Assembly: GCA_050250135.1 (NCBI GenBank)
Contig: JBFWPF010000001.1
Location: 30,942 to 94,941, forward strand
DNA length: 64,000 nucleotides
Reading direction: 5' to 3'
Source of the DNA: JBFWPF01 sp050250135
GTDB lineage: Bacteria > Chlamydiota > Chlamydiia > Chlamydiales > JAFEGQ01
The notes beneath the pieces are model-generated. The model did not search any database. It had not been told where the DNA came from and worked only from the letters and a program-made list of their open reading frames with translations. How positions within the stretch are numbered: the first letter of the stretch is position 1; each line of letters starts with the position of its first letter. Below are positions 50,143-56,989 of the stretch, piece after piece. Both the position numbers and the translations under genes were made by a program.

Positions 50143-52095
50143 CTACTCCTCGTCCGACGGACCAAGAGACGCCAAGCCCACCACCTGCTGTGGTGGTCTT
50201 GGGGCGTTCCCTTTTGGCAGGTGGGGCCAGGCAGCGTAGAGGTGGTCGGCTCCATTCAGGAGGGCCCAATCGAGCACGCGCGCCCCTCCGTAGCCGGCCA
50301 GGGCAACTGCTGCTGCCTTGGGGAAATCGAGAGAGGGGGTCCACTTCCGGCTAGCAAGGTAAACCGACAGCACCGCCAGCCCAAGGCCAAGGCCTTGGAT
50401 GTAGGGGTTGACAATGGCCGGTACAGCACCCTCGTCATCTCGTTTCCAATAGTCGGTGCAGCTTGCAACCGTCAATGCTGGCAATGCGATGGCGAAGGGG
50501 CTAAAGGCAGCACCCGCGATCCAGACCCTAAGGGGCACGGAGGGAACAATCCTATTCAGGAGGAGGGGGGCTGCTAGAGCGCCTCCCAGAGCGATCGCTA
50601 GGTACTTTACAGCTGCCAGGCGGTAGCCATCCGCCTTATCCCAGCCACACTTATCACAAGGCTCAGTCCGCCACTTTTGCTCCTCATCCTCAAAATAGGG
50701 CCTCGGCTTTAGGGCGCTTGCCCAGCCAGCTGCCGAATAGACGATGAGTGAGCCAAACCCGAGCACCGCCCCATCTCGGAGAATCGAAAGCCCCGTCAGA
50801 GCAGTCGGAGAGAAAAGGGTGGTGACGGCAACCGCCACGGTTGCCAGGGGGACCGTTGCCAGGAACCGGATCCCCTCGTTAATCCGCTTGTCCCGTTCAG
50901 CCAATTCGATCCCTAGCACCCCGTCAGCCAGCCCGGCCAACAGAGCGGCCGAAACGACCGCCTGAGTCGAGCTGCTAAGGGCTAGCGCACCCAGCGCCTT
51001 GGGGAAGGGGATGTTCGTAAGCAAAAGGGCAGCTAGGCTATAGATAATCGGTCTGAGAACCCGCTCCTTTTGAGCGGCACTCCTTTTGTCATCGAAAACC
51101 CCGCACCCCTTCTCACAACCCCCCTTTGCCTCTCTCTTGGGTTCAGAGGCCAATTGGGGCCACGAACGGTAGGCATCGCGAACGAGCGCTGCTGCAAATT
51201 GATCCAACACCCGAGAGGCAGCATAGCCGAGGAGAGCCACACCCGCAATCTCGTGAGCCCCAAGAGCAGGGCCCCACTGCTGAGAGATGAGGTAGACCGC
51301 CAGGGAGGCAAGGCCAACCCCAACCCCATTTATTAAGAGATCGCCAGCCTGTACCTCTTTCCCCTCTTTCCCCTCCCACATTGCCCGAGCCTGGCCGACT
51401 ACGGCAACAGGGCTGAAGAGGGCACCCGCCATCCACATCCTAGCTGGAATCACCGGTAGAGCTTTGCTGAGCACCAGAGACGCTGCCACCCCACTTACGA
51501 GGGCCGCCACGACATACTTGACGGCCGCCGCCCTATTGGTATCGTAGATCTCCTGGCAATCCCGACCGGGGCATTTTTTAAAGACCAAGTCCCCATTTCC
51601 ATGTTCTTCGCTCACCCCTAGGCAAGGGTTAGGCCAAACCCTGCGAGCCCCGGATACGAGTAAGCCTAGGGTGGGGAAAATAACGGCCGCTCCCACTCCA
51701 ATCTGAAAGCCATCTTTAAGCCAGGCCCGATAGTTGAGGGAGCGCTGAACGACTAAACTCCCGATCCCAAGGAAAAGCAAAGAGAGGGGGATAGTCAGCG
51801 CAAAGCGGGAGCGATCGGGGATCCTTACGGGTGTTGAATCAGTATCGTCGTCCTCCCAACCCAATACCAATCCGAGGACCCCCTCCACGGCACCAACGGC
51901 CAGAGCCGCAGAGACCACGAGCTTGCTAGAGTGGGTCAGCTGGAGAGGCTGAAGCCCCTTAGGGAGGGAGAGTTGGGTGAAGCAGTAGGCGGCTAGCCCA
52001 TAGACAAGGGGGCGGAGGGGTAGTTCCCCAACGGCCACTATCATCTTTCCTTCATGCCCTGCTCTAACCGTGTAGCACTCGCTGCAAGAGGCCAT
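50143..52095 (-). CDS. Internally duplicated polytopic membrane protein with CxxC motifs
   Basis: 650 aa, AAGGA before the ATG. Two tandem units of about 300 residues are evident: LRPLVYGLAAYCFTQLSLPK (~27) against LRPIIYSLAALLLTNIPFPK (~350); AAAVKYVVAALVSGVAASLVLSKALPVIPARMW against LAAVKYLAIALGGALAAPLLLNRIVPSVPLRVW; and GLASLAVYLISQQWGPALG...YAASRVLD against GLAVLSVYLASRKWTPSLD...YGGARVLD. Each unit has about six hydrophobic helices; cysteine pairs (CSEC, CPGRDC, CEKGC, CDKC) lie in the connecting polar segments, as in metal- or disulfide-binding loops. I know no family for it. The gene lies in an island with the zincin and has an isolated divergent promoter region toward aroB. Confidence 0.8.
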   Translation of the reverse strand: MASCSECYTVRAGHEGKMIVAVGELPLRPLVYGLAAYCFTQLSLPKGLQPLQLTHSSKLVVSAALAVGAVEGVLGLVLGWEDDDTDSTPVRIPDRSRFALTIPLSLLFLGIGSLVVQRSLNYRAWLKDGFQIGVGAAVIFPTLGLLVSGARRVWPNPCLGVSEEHGNGDLVFKKCPGRDCQEIYDTNRAAAVKYVVAALVSGVAASLVLSKALPVIPARMWMAGALFSPVAVVGQARAMWEGKEGKEVQAGDLLINGVGVGLASLAVYLISQQWGPALGAHEIAGVALLGYAASRVLDQFAAALVRDAYRSWPQLASEPKREAKGGCEKGCGVFDDKRSAAQKERVLRPIIYSLAALLLTNIPFPKALGALALSSSTQAVVSAALLAGLADGVLGIELAERDKRINEGIRFLATVPLATVAVAVTTLFSPTALTGLSILRDGAVLGFGSLIVYSAAGWASALKPRPYFEDEEQKWRTEPCDKCGWDKADGYRLAAVKYLAIALGGALAAPLLLNRIVPSVPLRVWIAGAAFSPFAIALPALTVASCTDYWKRDDEGAVPAIVNPYIQGLGLGLAVLSVYLASRKWTPSLDFPKAAAVALAGYGGARVLDWALLNGADHLYAAWPHLPKGNAPRPPQQVVGLASLGPSDEE

Positions 52096-52203
52096 GGCTG
52101 ATCCTTTTTTGTTTGAGATTCGGAGTTAAAGGATAGATAAAGGTTGGGTTTTTGCCAACGGCTTGCGTGGATTTGTGGCCCCCCTTTAGCCTAACTCCAT
52201 TCC

Positions 52204-53154
52204 ATGACAGTGATTGTACAATCAAATCTTTTGTGTGCTCTTCCGCCGCTCGACTACTCGGCGGCCATTCTCCTCTCCGATCGGGAGGTGTTTGATCGGT
52301 ATGGACCGAGGGTAATCGCCCAGCTCCCCTTTAAGTGCGAGGTGTTCCTGGTGCCGCAGGGAGAGGCCGGGAAGGAGTTAGCGGTTGCCCGCGCGTGTTG
52401 GGAAAAGATGGAGGGCCTCGACCACCAATCGGTGGTGATCACGCTGGGGGGCGGGGCGATCTGCGACCTGGGGGGCTTTGTCGCCTCCACCTTTATGCGG
52501 GGCATTGGGCTGATCCACATCCCGACCACCCTCCTTGCCATGGTCGATGCGGCTATCGGGGGGAAGAATGGCCTCAACCTGGGGGGGAAGAACCGGATAG
52601 GGACGGTCTATGAGGCGAAAGGGGTGATGGTCGATCCAGAGGTGCTAAAGACGTTGCCAGAGGAGGAGATCCGCGCGGGAATGGCCGAGGTGGTGAAGAT
52701 AGGGATGGTCGCCGATCCGCATCTCCTTGAAATGGAGGAGATGGTCTCGATTATCGAGCGGTCAATTCGACTCAAGGAGCGGATTGTACGGGAGGGGCGG
52801 CGCACCTTATTAAACTGGGGGCACACCTTTGCCCATGCGCTCGAGGCGCTAATGGGCTATCGGATCCGGCATGGGGAGGCGGTGGCTATTGGGATGGGGT
52901 GGGCGGCAAGGCTCAGTGTGGCGATGGGGCTGGCGGGGCCCGAGCTCATCGAGGTGCAGGAGGGGGCCCTTAGGCGAAGGGGAATCTCTGTCGCCCTGCC
53001 AAAGGTCGATGGGGAAAGGATGGTCGAGCTGATGGCCCGGGACAAGAAGGGGAGAGGGGGAAAAGTTGCCTGTGTGGTGAGCCGCGGAGTCGGGATGATG
53101 GAGCTTAATCCTGAGGTCGATAAAAAGTTGATTCGGGAAATCCTTGCTCTTTAG
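52204..53154 (+). CDS. aroB: 3-dehydroquinate synthase
   Basis: 316 aa, shorter than the ~360 of E. coli AroB, mainly at the N-terminus. NAD-binding VITLGGGAICDLGGFVAST and IGLIHIPTTLLAMVDAAIGGKNGLNLGGKNRIG are intact; the zinc site is GMAEVVKIGM (Glu), NWGHTFAHALE (His) and HGEAVAIGMGW (His). It converts DAHP to 3-dehydroquinate in the shikimate pathway. The other aro genes are not in the window. The 108-bp gap to the previous gene has GGAGTTA...TAACTCC and GTTGG...CCAAC inverted repeats (52130-52200). Confidence 0.92.
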   Translation: MTVIVQSNLLCALPPLDYSAAILLSDREVFDRYGPRVIAQLPFKCEVFLVPQGEAGKELAVARACWEKMEGLDHQSVVITLGGGAICDLGGFVASTFMRGIGLIHIPTTLLAMVDAAIGGKNGLNLGGKNRIGTVYEAKGVMVDPEVLKTLPEEEIRAGMAEVVKIGMVADPHLLEMEEMVSIIERSIRLKERIVREGRRTLLNWGHTFAHALEALMGYRIRHGEAVAIGMGWAARLSVAMGLAGPELIEVQEGALRRRGISVALPKVDGERMVELMARDKKGRGGKVACVVSRGVGMMELNPEVDKKLIREILAL

Positions 53155-53186
53155 GGCGTTGAAGGATACAAATGTACGGTCACACA

Positions 53187-53327
53187 GTAAGTGATCGCTA
53201 TAGGGTGTCTACTTAGGGTGAGCACAGGTGCAAATCATTTGAGCTTAATGGAGAAGCTCATAGGCTTAAAGCTCAAAGGATTGGCGCCTCCGCCCCTGTA
53301 GGGAGAAACCTCTTAGCGATTGCTTAC
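53187..53327 (+). ncRNA. Candidate 6S-like structured RNA upstream of topA
   Basis: A long rod-shaped fold. The closing stem GTAAGTGATCGCTA (53187-53200) pairs with TAGCGATTGCTTAC (53314-53327) over 14 bp, including two G-U pairs that are possible only in the plus-strand RNA. Then comes a large two-sided bubble (53201-53225 and 53290-53313), whose 3' side holds a CCCT/AGGG mini-hairpin; then an upper stem of AGGTGC/GCGCCT (53226-53231, 53284-53289), AATC/GATT and TTTGAGCTT/AAGCTCAAA (53238-53246, 53269-53277). Closing stem, open centre and distal stem is the 6S RNA plan. A possible promoter TTGCTC-N17-TACAAA ends 15-20 nt upstream of the fold. It could instead be a topA leader. Confidence 0.5.
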
Positions 53328-53381
53328 ACCAATAGCCAGGAATTGAGTAAGGGGCTATCAGGGGCCTTTGAGGAGTCGGGA

Positions 53382-55889
53382 ATGGGGAAGAAGCTGATCA
53401 TCGTCGAGTCTCCGGCCAAGATGAAGACGCTAAAGAAATTCTTGGGACCCGACTATGTCTTTGAGTCGTCGGTGGGCCATATCCGTGATCTCCCCCAAAA
53501 GGGATTTGGGATCGACGTGGAGCACGACTTCGAGCCCACCTATGAGGTATTGCCCGAGAAGAAGGGGGTGGTAGAGAAGCTGATCCGGGAGGCGAAAAAG
53601 GCCGATATGGTCTACCTCTCCCCCGACCCCGACCGAGAGGGGGAGGCGATCGCCTGGCACATTGCCGCCCTATTGCCCAAGGGGACCAAGATCAAGCGGA
53701 CCGCCTTTAACTCGATCACGAAAGATGAGGTGGTGCGGGCGCTGCAAAATCCAGAAGAGATCAACCTGGCGCTAGTCGATGCGCAGCAGGCCCGCCGCTT
53801 TTTGGACCGGATGGTGGGCTATAAGATCTCCCCCATTTTGGCCCGAAAGGTAGCCGGAGGGCGGCGGATCGAAGGGGGATTGTCGGCCGGGCGTGTTCAG
53901 TCGGTCGCCCTTAAGCTGGTCGTCGATAGAGAGAAGGAGATCGAGGCGTTTAGGCCGGTCGAGTACTGGAACCTCTCCGCTAAGCTGGACCACAAGGGGA
54001 GCGAGAAGCCGATTGTGGCTCACCTCTTGTCGGTAGGGGGAAAGCGGGTCGAGAAGGAGCCAATCGAGGGGAAAGAGGTCGCCCTGATCCCGAACGAGAA
54101 GACGGCGGCGGCAATTAAGGCCAAGCTCGAGAAGGCTACCTACAAAGTGGGCGCGGTAGAGCGGAAGGAGAAGCGGCGCAATCCGGTCGCCCCCTTCATT
54201 ACGTCGACGCTGCAGCAGGAGGCAAGCCGCCACTTTGGCTTTGCCTCGTCGAAAACGATGAGCGTCGCTCAGACCCTCTATGAAGGGGTCGATATGGGCA
54301 CCGAGGGGACTGAGGGTCTGATCACCTACATGCGTACCGACTCGGTCCGAACGGCTCCAGAGGCGATCTCGGCTGTGCGCACCCTGATCGAGAAAAAGTT
54401 CGGCAAGCAGTATGTGCCCGAGCAGCCCAAAATCTACACAAGCAAAAAGAGCGCCCAGGATGCTCACGAGGCGATCCGCCCCACTAACTTGGCCCATCCC
54501 CCTGAGCGGGTAAAAAAACACCTCACCCGCGACCAGTACTTCGTCTACACCCTGATCTGGAAGCGGTTTGTCGCCTCCCAAATGGCCGCCGCGGTCTATG
54601 ACACCGTCTCCGCCGACATCGAAACCAATACCGATCTGGTGCTGCGGGCCACAGGGGCGATCATCAAGTTTAAAGGGTTCCTCGCTCTGTACGAGGAGAA
54701 AAAAGAGGAAGAGGAGGAGGAGGCGGTTCAAAAGCTCCCCGAGCTAAAAGAGGGGGAGTCCCTCAAGCTGCAAGAGGTGGGGATGGAGCAGGCCTTTACC
54801 CGCCCACCGCCCCGCTTTACCGAGGCCTCGCTGGTCAAGGAGCTGGAAAAGTCGGGGATAGGCCGCCCTTCGACCTATGCGGCGATCATGAACAAGATCC
54901 AGAGCCGCTCCTACACCGTAAAGGAGAACAAGCGGCTCAAGCCGACCGAGCTCGGACGGGTCTGCGCCGACCTCCTCGAGCGGGCCTTTCCGAAGATCAT
55001 GAATGTCGACTTTACGGCGAACATGGAGGATGACCTCGAGCTGATCGCGGAGAGCAAGAAGGAGTGGAAGGCGGTCATCCGGGAGTTCTGGAACGACTTC
55101 CTCCCCACCGTCCTCGAAGCTGAGAAGTCGGCCCATGTCCCCAAGATCGACACTGATCTCCCCTGCCCCAAGTGTGGCAAGCACCTCCAGAAGATCTGGG
55201 CGCGGCAAAAGTACTTCTACGGCTGCGTCGGCTATCCCGATTGCGACTACTCGGCACCGATCGAAGAGATGAGCTTCGACAAGTCGGAGTACGACCCCAA
55301 CTTCAACTGGGAGCAGCGCTGTCCGATCTGCGACTCCGAAATGAAGGTCCGGCACGGCCGCTTTGGCCCCTTCCTCGGCTGCACCCGCTACCCCGAATGC
55401 AAGGGGACGGTCAACATCCCCAAGAAGGGGGAGGAGATCCCCTCTGCTGACGAGCTTCCCAACTGTCCCGCTATCGGCTGCCCAGGGAAGATCCAAGCCC
55501 GCCGCTCCCGCTACGGGAAGATCTTCTTCTCCTGCTCGACCTACCCCGACTGCGATGTGATCGTCAACAAGGTGGAAGACCTCGCCAAGAAGTACAAGGA
55601 CCACCCCCGCACCGCCTACGTCAAGAAGGCAAAGGGGAAAGGGGGCAGAGGTAAAGCCGCTTTACATGCCCTCTCCAAGGAGCTGATTGACGTGGTCGGG
55701 GAGAAGGAACTGTCCCGCGGCGATGTGACCAAAAAGCTGTGGGAGTACATCAAGGCCAACGACTTACAAGACCCTAAAAACAAGCGTCTTATCGTGCCCG
55801 ACGCCAAGCTAACTAAGCTGTTCGGTTCTAGCGATCCCCTCGACATGTTCCAGCTCGCCCGGGTGATCAGCCGCCACCTAAAAAAATAG
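53382..55889 (+). CDS. topA: DNA topoisomerase I with C-terminal SWIB domain
   Basis: 835 aa from the ATG at 53382 (GAGGAG 8 nt upstream; the TTG at 53343 is not used). Toprim domain KLIIVESPAKMKTL...SPDPDREGEAIAWH, strand-passage domain with the active-site tyrosine in LITYMRTDSVRT and YGKIFFS, and three C4 zinc ribbons (CPKCGKHL, CPICDSEM, CPAIGCPGK; ~596, ~660, ~706). After a basic linker (KKAKGKGGRGKAA) the last ~75 residues are a SWIB/MDM2-like fold (LSRGDVTKKLWEYIKANDLQDPKNKRLIVPDAKL). The SWIB fusion is known in Chlamydiota. It relaxes negative supercoils; the SWIB module may help chromatin-like binding during development. Confidence 0.96.
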   Translation: MGKKLIIVESPAKMKTLKKFLGPDYVFESSVGHIRDLPQKGFGIDVEHDFEPTYEVLPEKKGVVEKLIREAKKADMVYLSPDPDREGEAIAWHIAALLPKGTKIKRTAFNSITKDEVVRALQNPEEINLALVDAQQARRFLDRMVGYKISPILARKVAGGRRIEGGLSAGRVQSVALKLVVDREKEIEAFRPVEYWNLSAKLDHKGSEKPIVAHLLSVGGKRVEKEPIEGKEVALIPNEKTAAAIKAKLEKATYKVGAVERKEKRRNPVAPFITSTLQQEASRHFGFASSKTMSVAQTLYEGVDMGTEGTEGLITYMRTDSVRTAPEAISAVRTLIEKKFGKQYVPEQPKIYTSKKSAQDAHEAIRPTNLAHPPERVKKHLTRDQYFVYTLIWKRFVASQMAAAVYDTVSADIETNTDLVLRATGAIIKFKGFLALYEEKKEEEEEEAVQKLPELKEGESLKLQEVGMEQAFTRPPPRFTEASLVKELEKSGIGRPSTYAAIMNKIQSRSYTVKENKRLKPTELGRVCADLLERAFPKIMNVDFTANMEDDLELIAESKKEWKAVIREFWNDFLPTVLEAEKSAHVPKIDTDLPCPKCGKHLQKIWARQKYFYGCVGYPDCDYSAPIEEMSFDKSEYDPNFNWEQRCPICDSEMKVRHGRFGPFLGCTRYPECKGTVNIPKKGEEIPSADELPNCPAIGCPGKIQARRSRYGKIFFSCSTYPDCDVIVNKVEDLAKKYKDHPRTAYVKKAKGKGGRGKAALHALSKELIDVVGEKELSRGDVTKKLWEYIKANDLQDPKNKRLIVPDAKLTKLFGSSDPLDMFQLARVISRHLKK
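55650..55666. repeat. Copy 5 of the dispersed palindrome (inside topA)
   Basis: GGTAAAGCCGCTTTACA, one mismatch. It encodes G-K-A-A-L-H at the junction between the basic linker and the SWIB domain and contains a TTA leucine codon. Confidence 0.65.
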
Positions 55890-55890
55890 G

Positions 55891-55919
55891 TATTAATAAA
55901 TTTTTAATATCCCTATAAT
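55891..55919 (+). promoter_or_regulatory. Promoter of the gene at 55926 (leaderless)
   Basis: TATTAA (55891-55896), 17-nt AT-rich spacer, TATAAT (55914-55919). The -10 ends 6 nt before the ATG, so the expected transcription start is at or next to the initiation codon. Confidence 0.65.
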
Positions 55920-55925
55920 GGGGGG

Positions 55926-56162
55926 ATGGAAAGAGTAGAGCCAAGACCCCTCAACCCCTTTGTCCCTATCCTGGCGGTGGGGGCCGTGGTCGGCATTGGC
56001 GTTAGCCTGTGCTCCTTTTTTGGCCCCGAATCGGTTCAGTTTCTGTCGCTTAGCCAATCGGTCTGGGTCCTGGGGATCAGCGGGGGGGTGCTATTGAGTG
56101 CCTCTACCACCCTCATTTCCAGGGCCTTGACACATGAGGCTGTTGATGAGTCCCTTAAATAG
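55926..56162 (+). CDS. Small bilobed membrane protein
   Basis: 78 aa. Two hydrophobic lobes (~11-32, VPILAVGAVVGIGVSLCSFF; ~44-65, SVWVLGISGGVLLSASTTLI) separated by a short loop PESVQFLSLSQ. The loop wording (VQFLSLSQ) is like that in the next gene's N-terminus (VPFLSLQR), suggesting a common membrane module. The layout is the one found in chlamydial Inc proteins or in small membrane peptides. The -10 box ends 6 nt before the ATG, and the only G-run touches the ATG, so no ordinary ribosome site exists. Confidence 0.6.
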   Translation: MERVEPRPLNPFVPILAVGAVVGIGVSLCSFFGPESVQFLSLSQSVWVLGISGGVLLSASTTLISRALTHEAVDESLK

Positions 56163-56210
56163 GAAGTAGGTGGCAGCCAACAACCCACGGCGAGATTATC
56201 CTTAAATCGG

Positions 56211-56239
56211 TTTAGTTTTATCCCACTCTAGGATAAAAT
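56211..56239 (+). promoter_or_regulatory. Promoter of the PTPMT1-like gene (leaderless)
   Basis: TTTAGT (56211-56216), 17 nt, TAAAAT (56234-56239) ending 6 nt before the ATG at 56246. Confidence 0.55.
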
Positions 56240-56245
56240 ATTACC

Positions 56246-56989
56246 ATGAATCGAATTGAGAAACCCGAAATAACCCTCCCCTTCCTCTTCGTAGGGGTGG
56301 TGAGCGCTGCCTGCCTACTGCCGGCTATCCGCCGCTTCCGGGAGGCGCATGTTCCGTTCCTGTCGCTCCAGCGGGGGGTCGCTCCCCTCCACCTCTCCTA
56401 CCTCGGTGTGCTAGGGGCCGGGGGAGCACTCGGCCTAACCCACTGGAAGCGGATCGCCTATGAGGGGTCGCTCCTCTACACCGACTACTCAATCGCGGCA
56501 CAGGGAAACCGATGGTACGACGAGATAAAGGGGAGTAACATCATCCTAAGCGCCATTCCCCTTAATGATAGGGGTCATCTCGAGGAACTCAAAGAGAAAG
56601 GGGTAGTCGCGGTCTTGGCCTGCGTTGAGGATTTTGAGCTTCTGCCGGGGTGGCAACATACCCCCGTTACGGCTGAGCAGTGGCGCGAGGCGGGTATCGA
56701 GTGGAAGCAGATTCATGCCCAGGACTATCTCCCTATGGCACAGAATCAGGTAAACGAGGCGATGACTTTCCTGGAGGAATGGACCCCGAAAGGGAAGGTG
56801 GTTGTCCACTGTAAGGCTGGACGAGGGCGAAGTGCTACGGTGGTCACCGCTTACCAGATGAAAAAAAATAAACAGGACCGGACGACAGCTCTAAAGGATG
56901 TTCAGAAGTACCGGACTCAGGTTAACCTCAACGCCCTTCAGAAAACGGCGCTAACGAAGTTCGAGAAATCACTCTCCACCGAAGGCTAA
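56246..56989 (+). CDS. Membrane-anchored PTPMT1-like dual-specificity phosphatase
   Basis: 247 aa. Residues ~10-28 and ~48-66 are hydrophobic (LPFLFVGVVSAACLL; LHLSYLGVLGAGGALGL). The catalytic domain starts with WYDEIKGSNIILSAIPL, very like the opening of mitochondrial PTPMT1 (WYDRI...LLGALPL). The general-acid region is IHAQDYLP and the P-loop is VVHCKAGRGRSATVVTAY (HCx5RS, with AGRGRS close to PTPMT1's AGRSRS). PTPMT1 dephosphorylates phosphatidylglycerophosphate on the way to cardiolipin, so this could be the PGP phosphatase of this organism, or an effector acting at the inclusion membrane. The gene meets uvrB tail to tail with a 21-bp overlap. Confidence 0.82.
   Translation: MNRIEKPEITLPFLFVGVVSAACLLPAIRRFREAHVPFLSLQRGVAPLHLSYLGVLGAGGALGLTHWKRIAYEGSLLYTDYSIAAQGNRWYDEIKGSNIILSAIPLNDRGHLEELKEKGVVAVLACVEDFELLPGWQHTPVTAEQWREAGIEWKQIHAQDYLPMAQNQVNEAMTFLEEWTPKGKVVVHCKAGRGRSATVVTAYQMKKNKQDRTTALKDVQKYRTQVNLNALQKTALTKFEKSLSTEG

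Noticed and set aside
50138..50344. 207-nt upstream extension of the zincin frame
   Set aside because: It lies within the coding region of the 650-aa protein in another frame and encodes a basic Pro/Ser/Arg tail typical of out-of-frame GC-rich DNA; the ATG at 50137 has a ribosome site.
53187..53327. Identity of the structured RNA as SRP RNA, tmRNA, RNase P RNA or a cobalamin riboswitch
   Set aside because: The SRP tip (GGTCAGG...GGAAGCAGC), tmRNA tag frame, P4 helix sequences and B12 box are all missing.
53772..55604. Long minus-strand frames (319 and 286 aa) inside topA
   Set aside because: They are shadows of the topA reading frame without family resemblance or ribosome sites.
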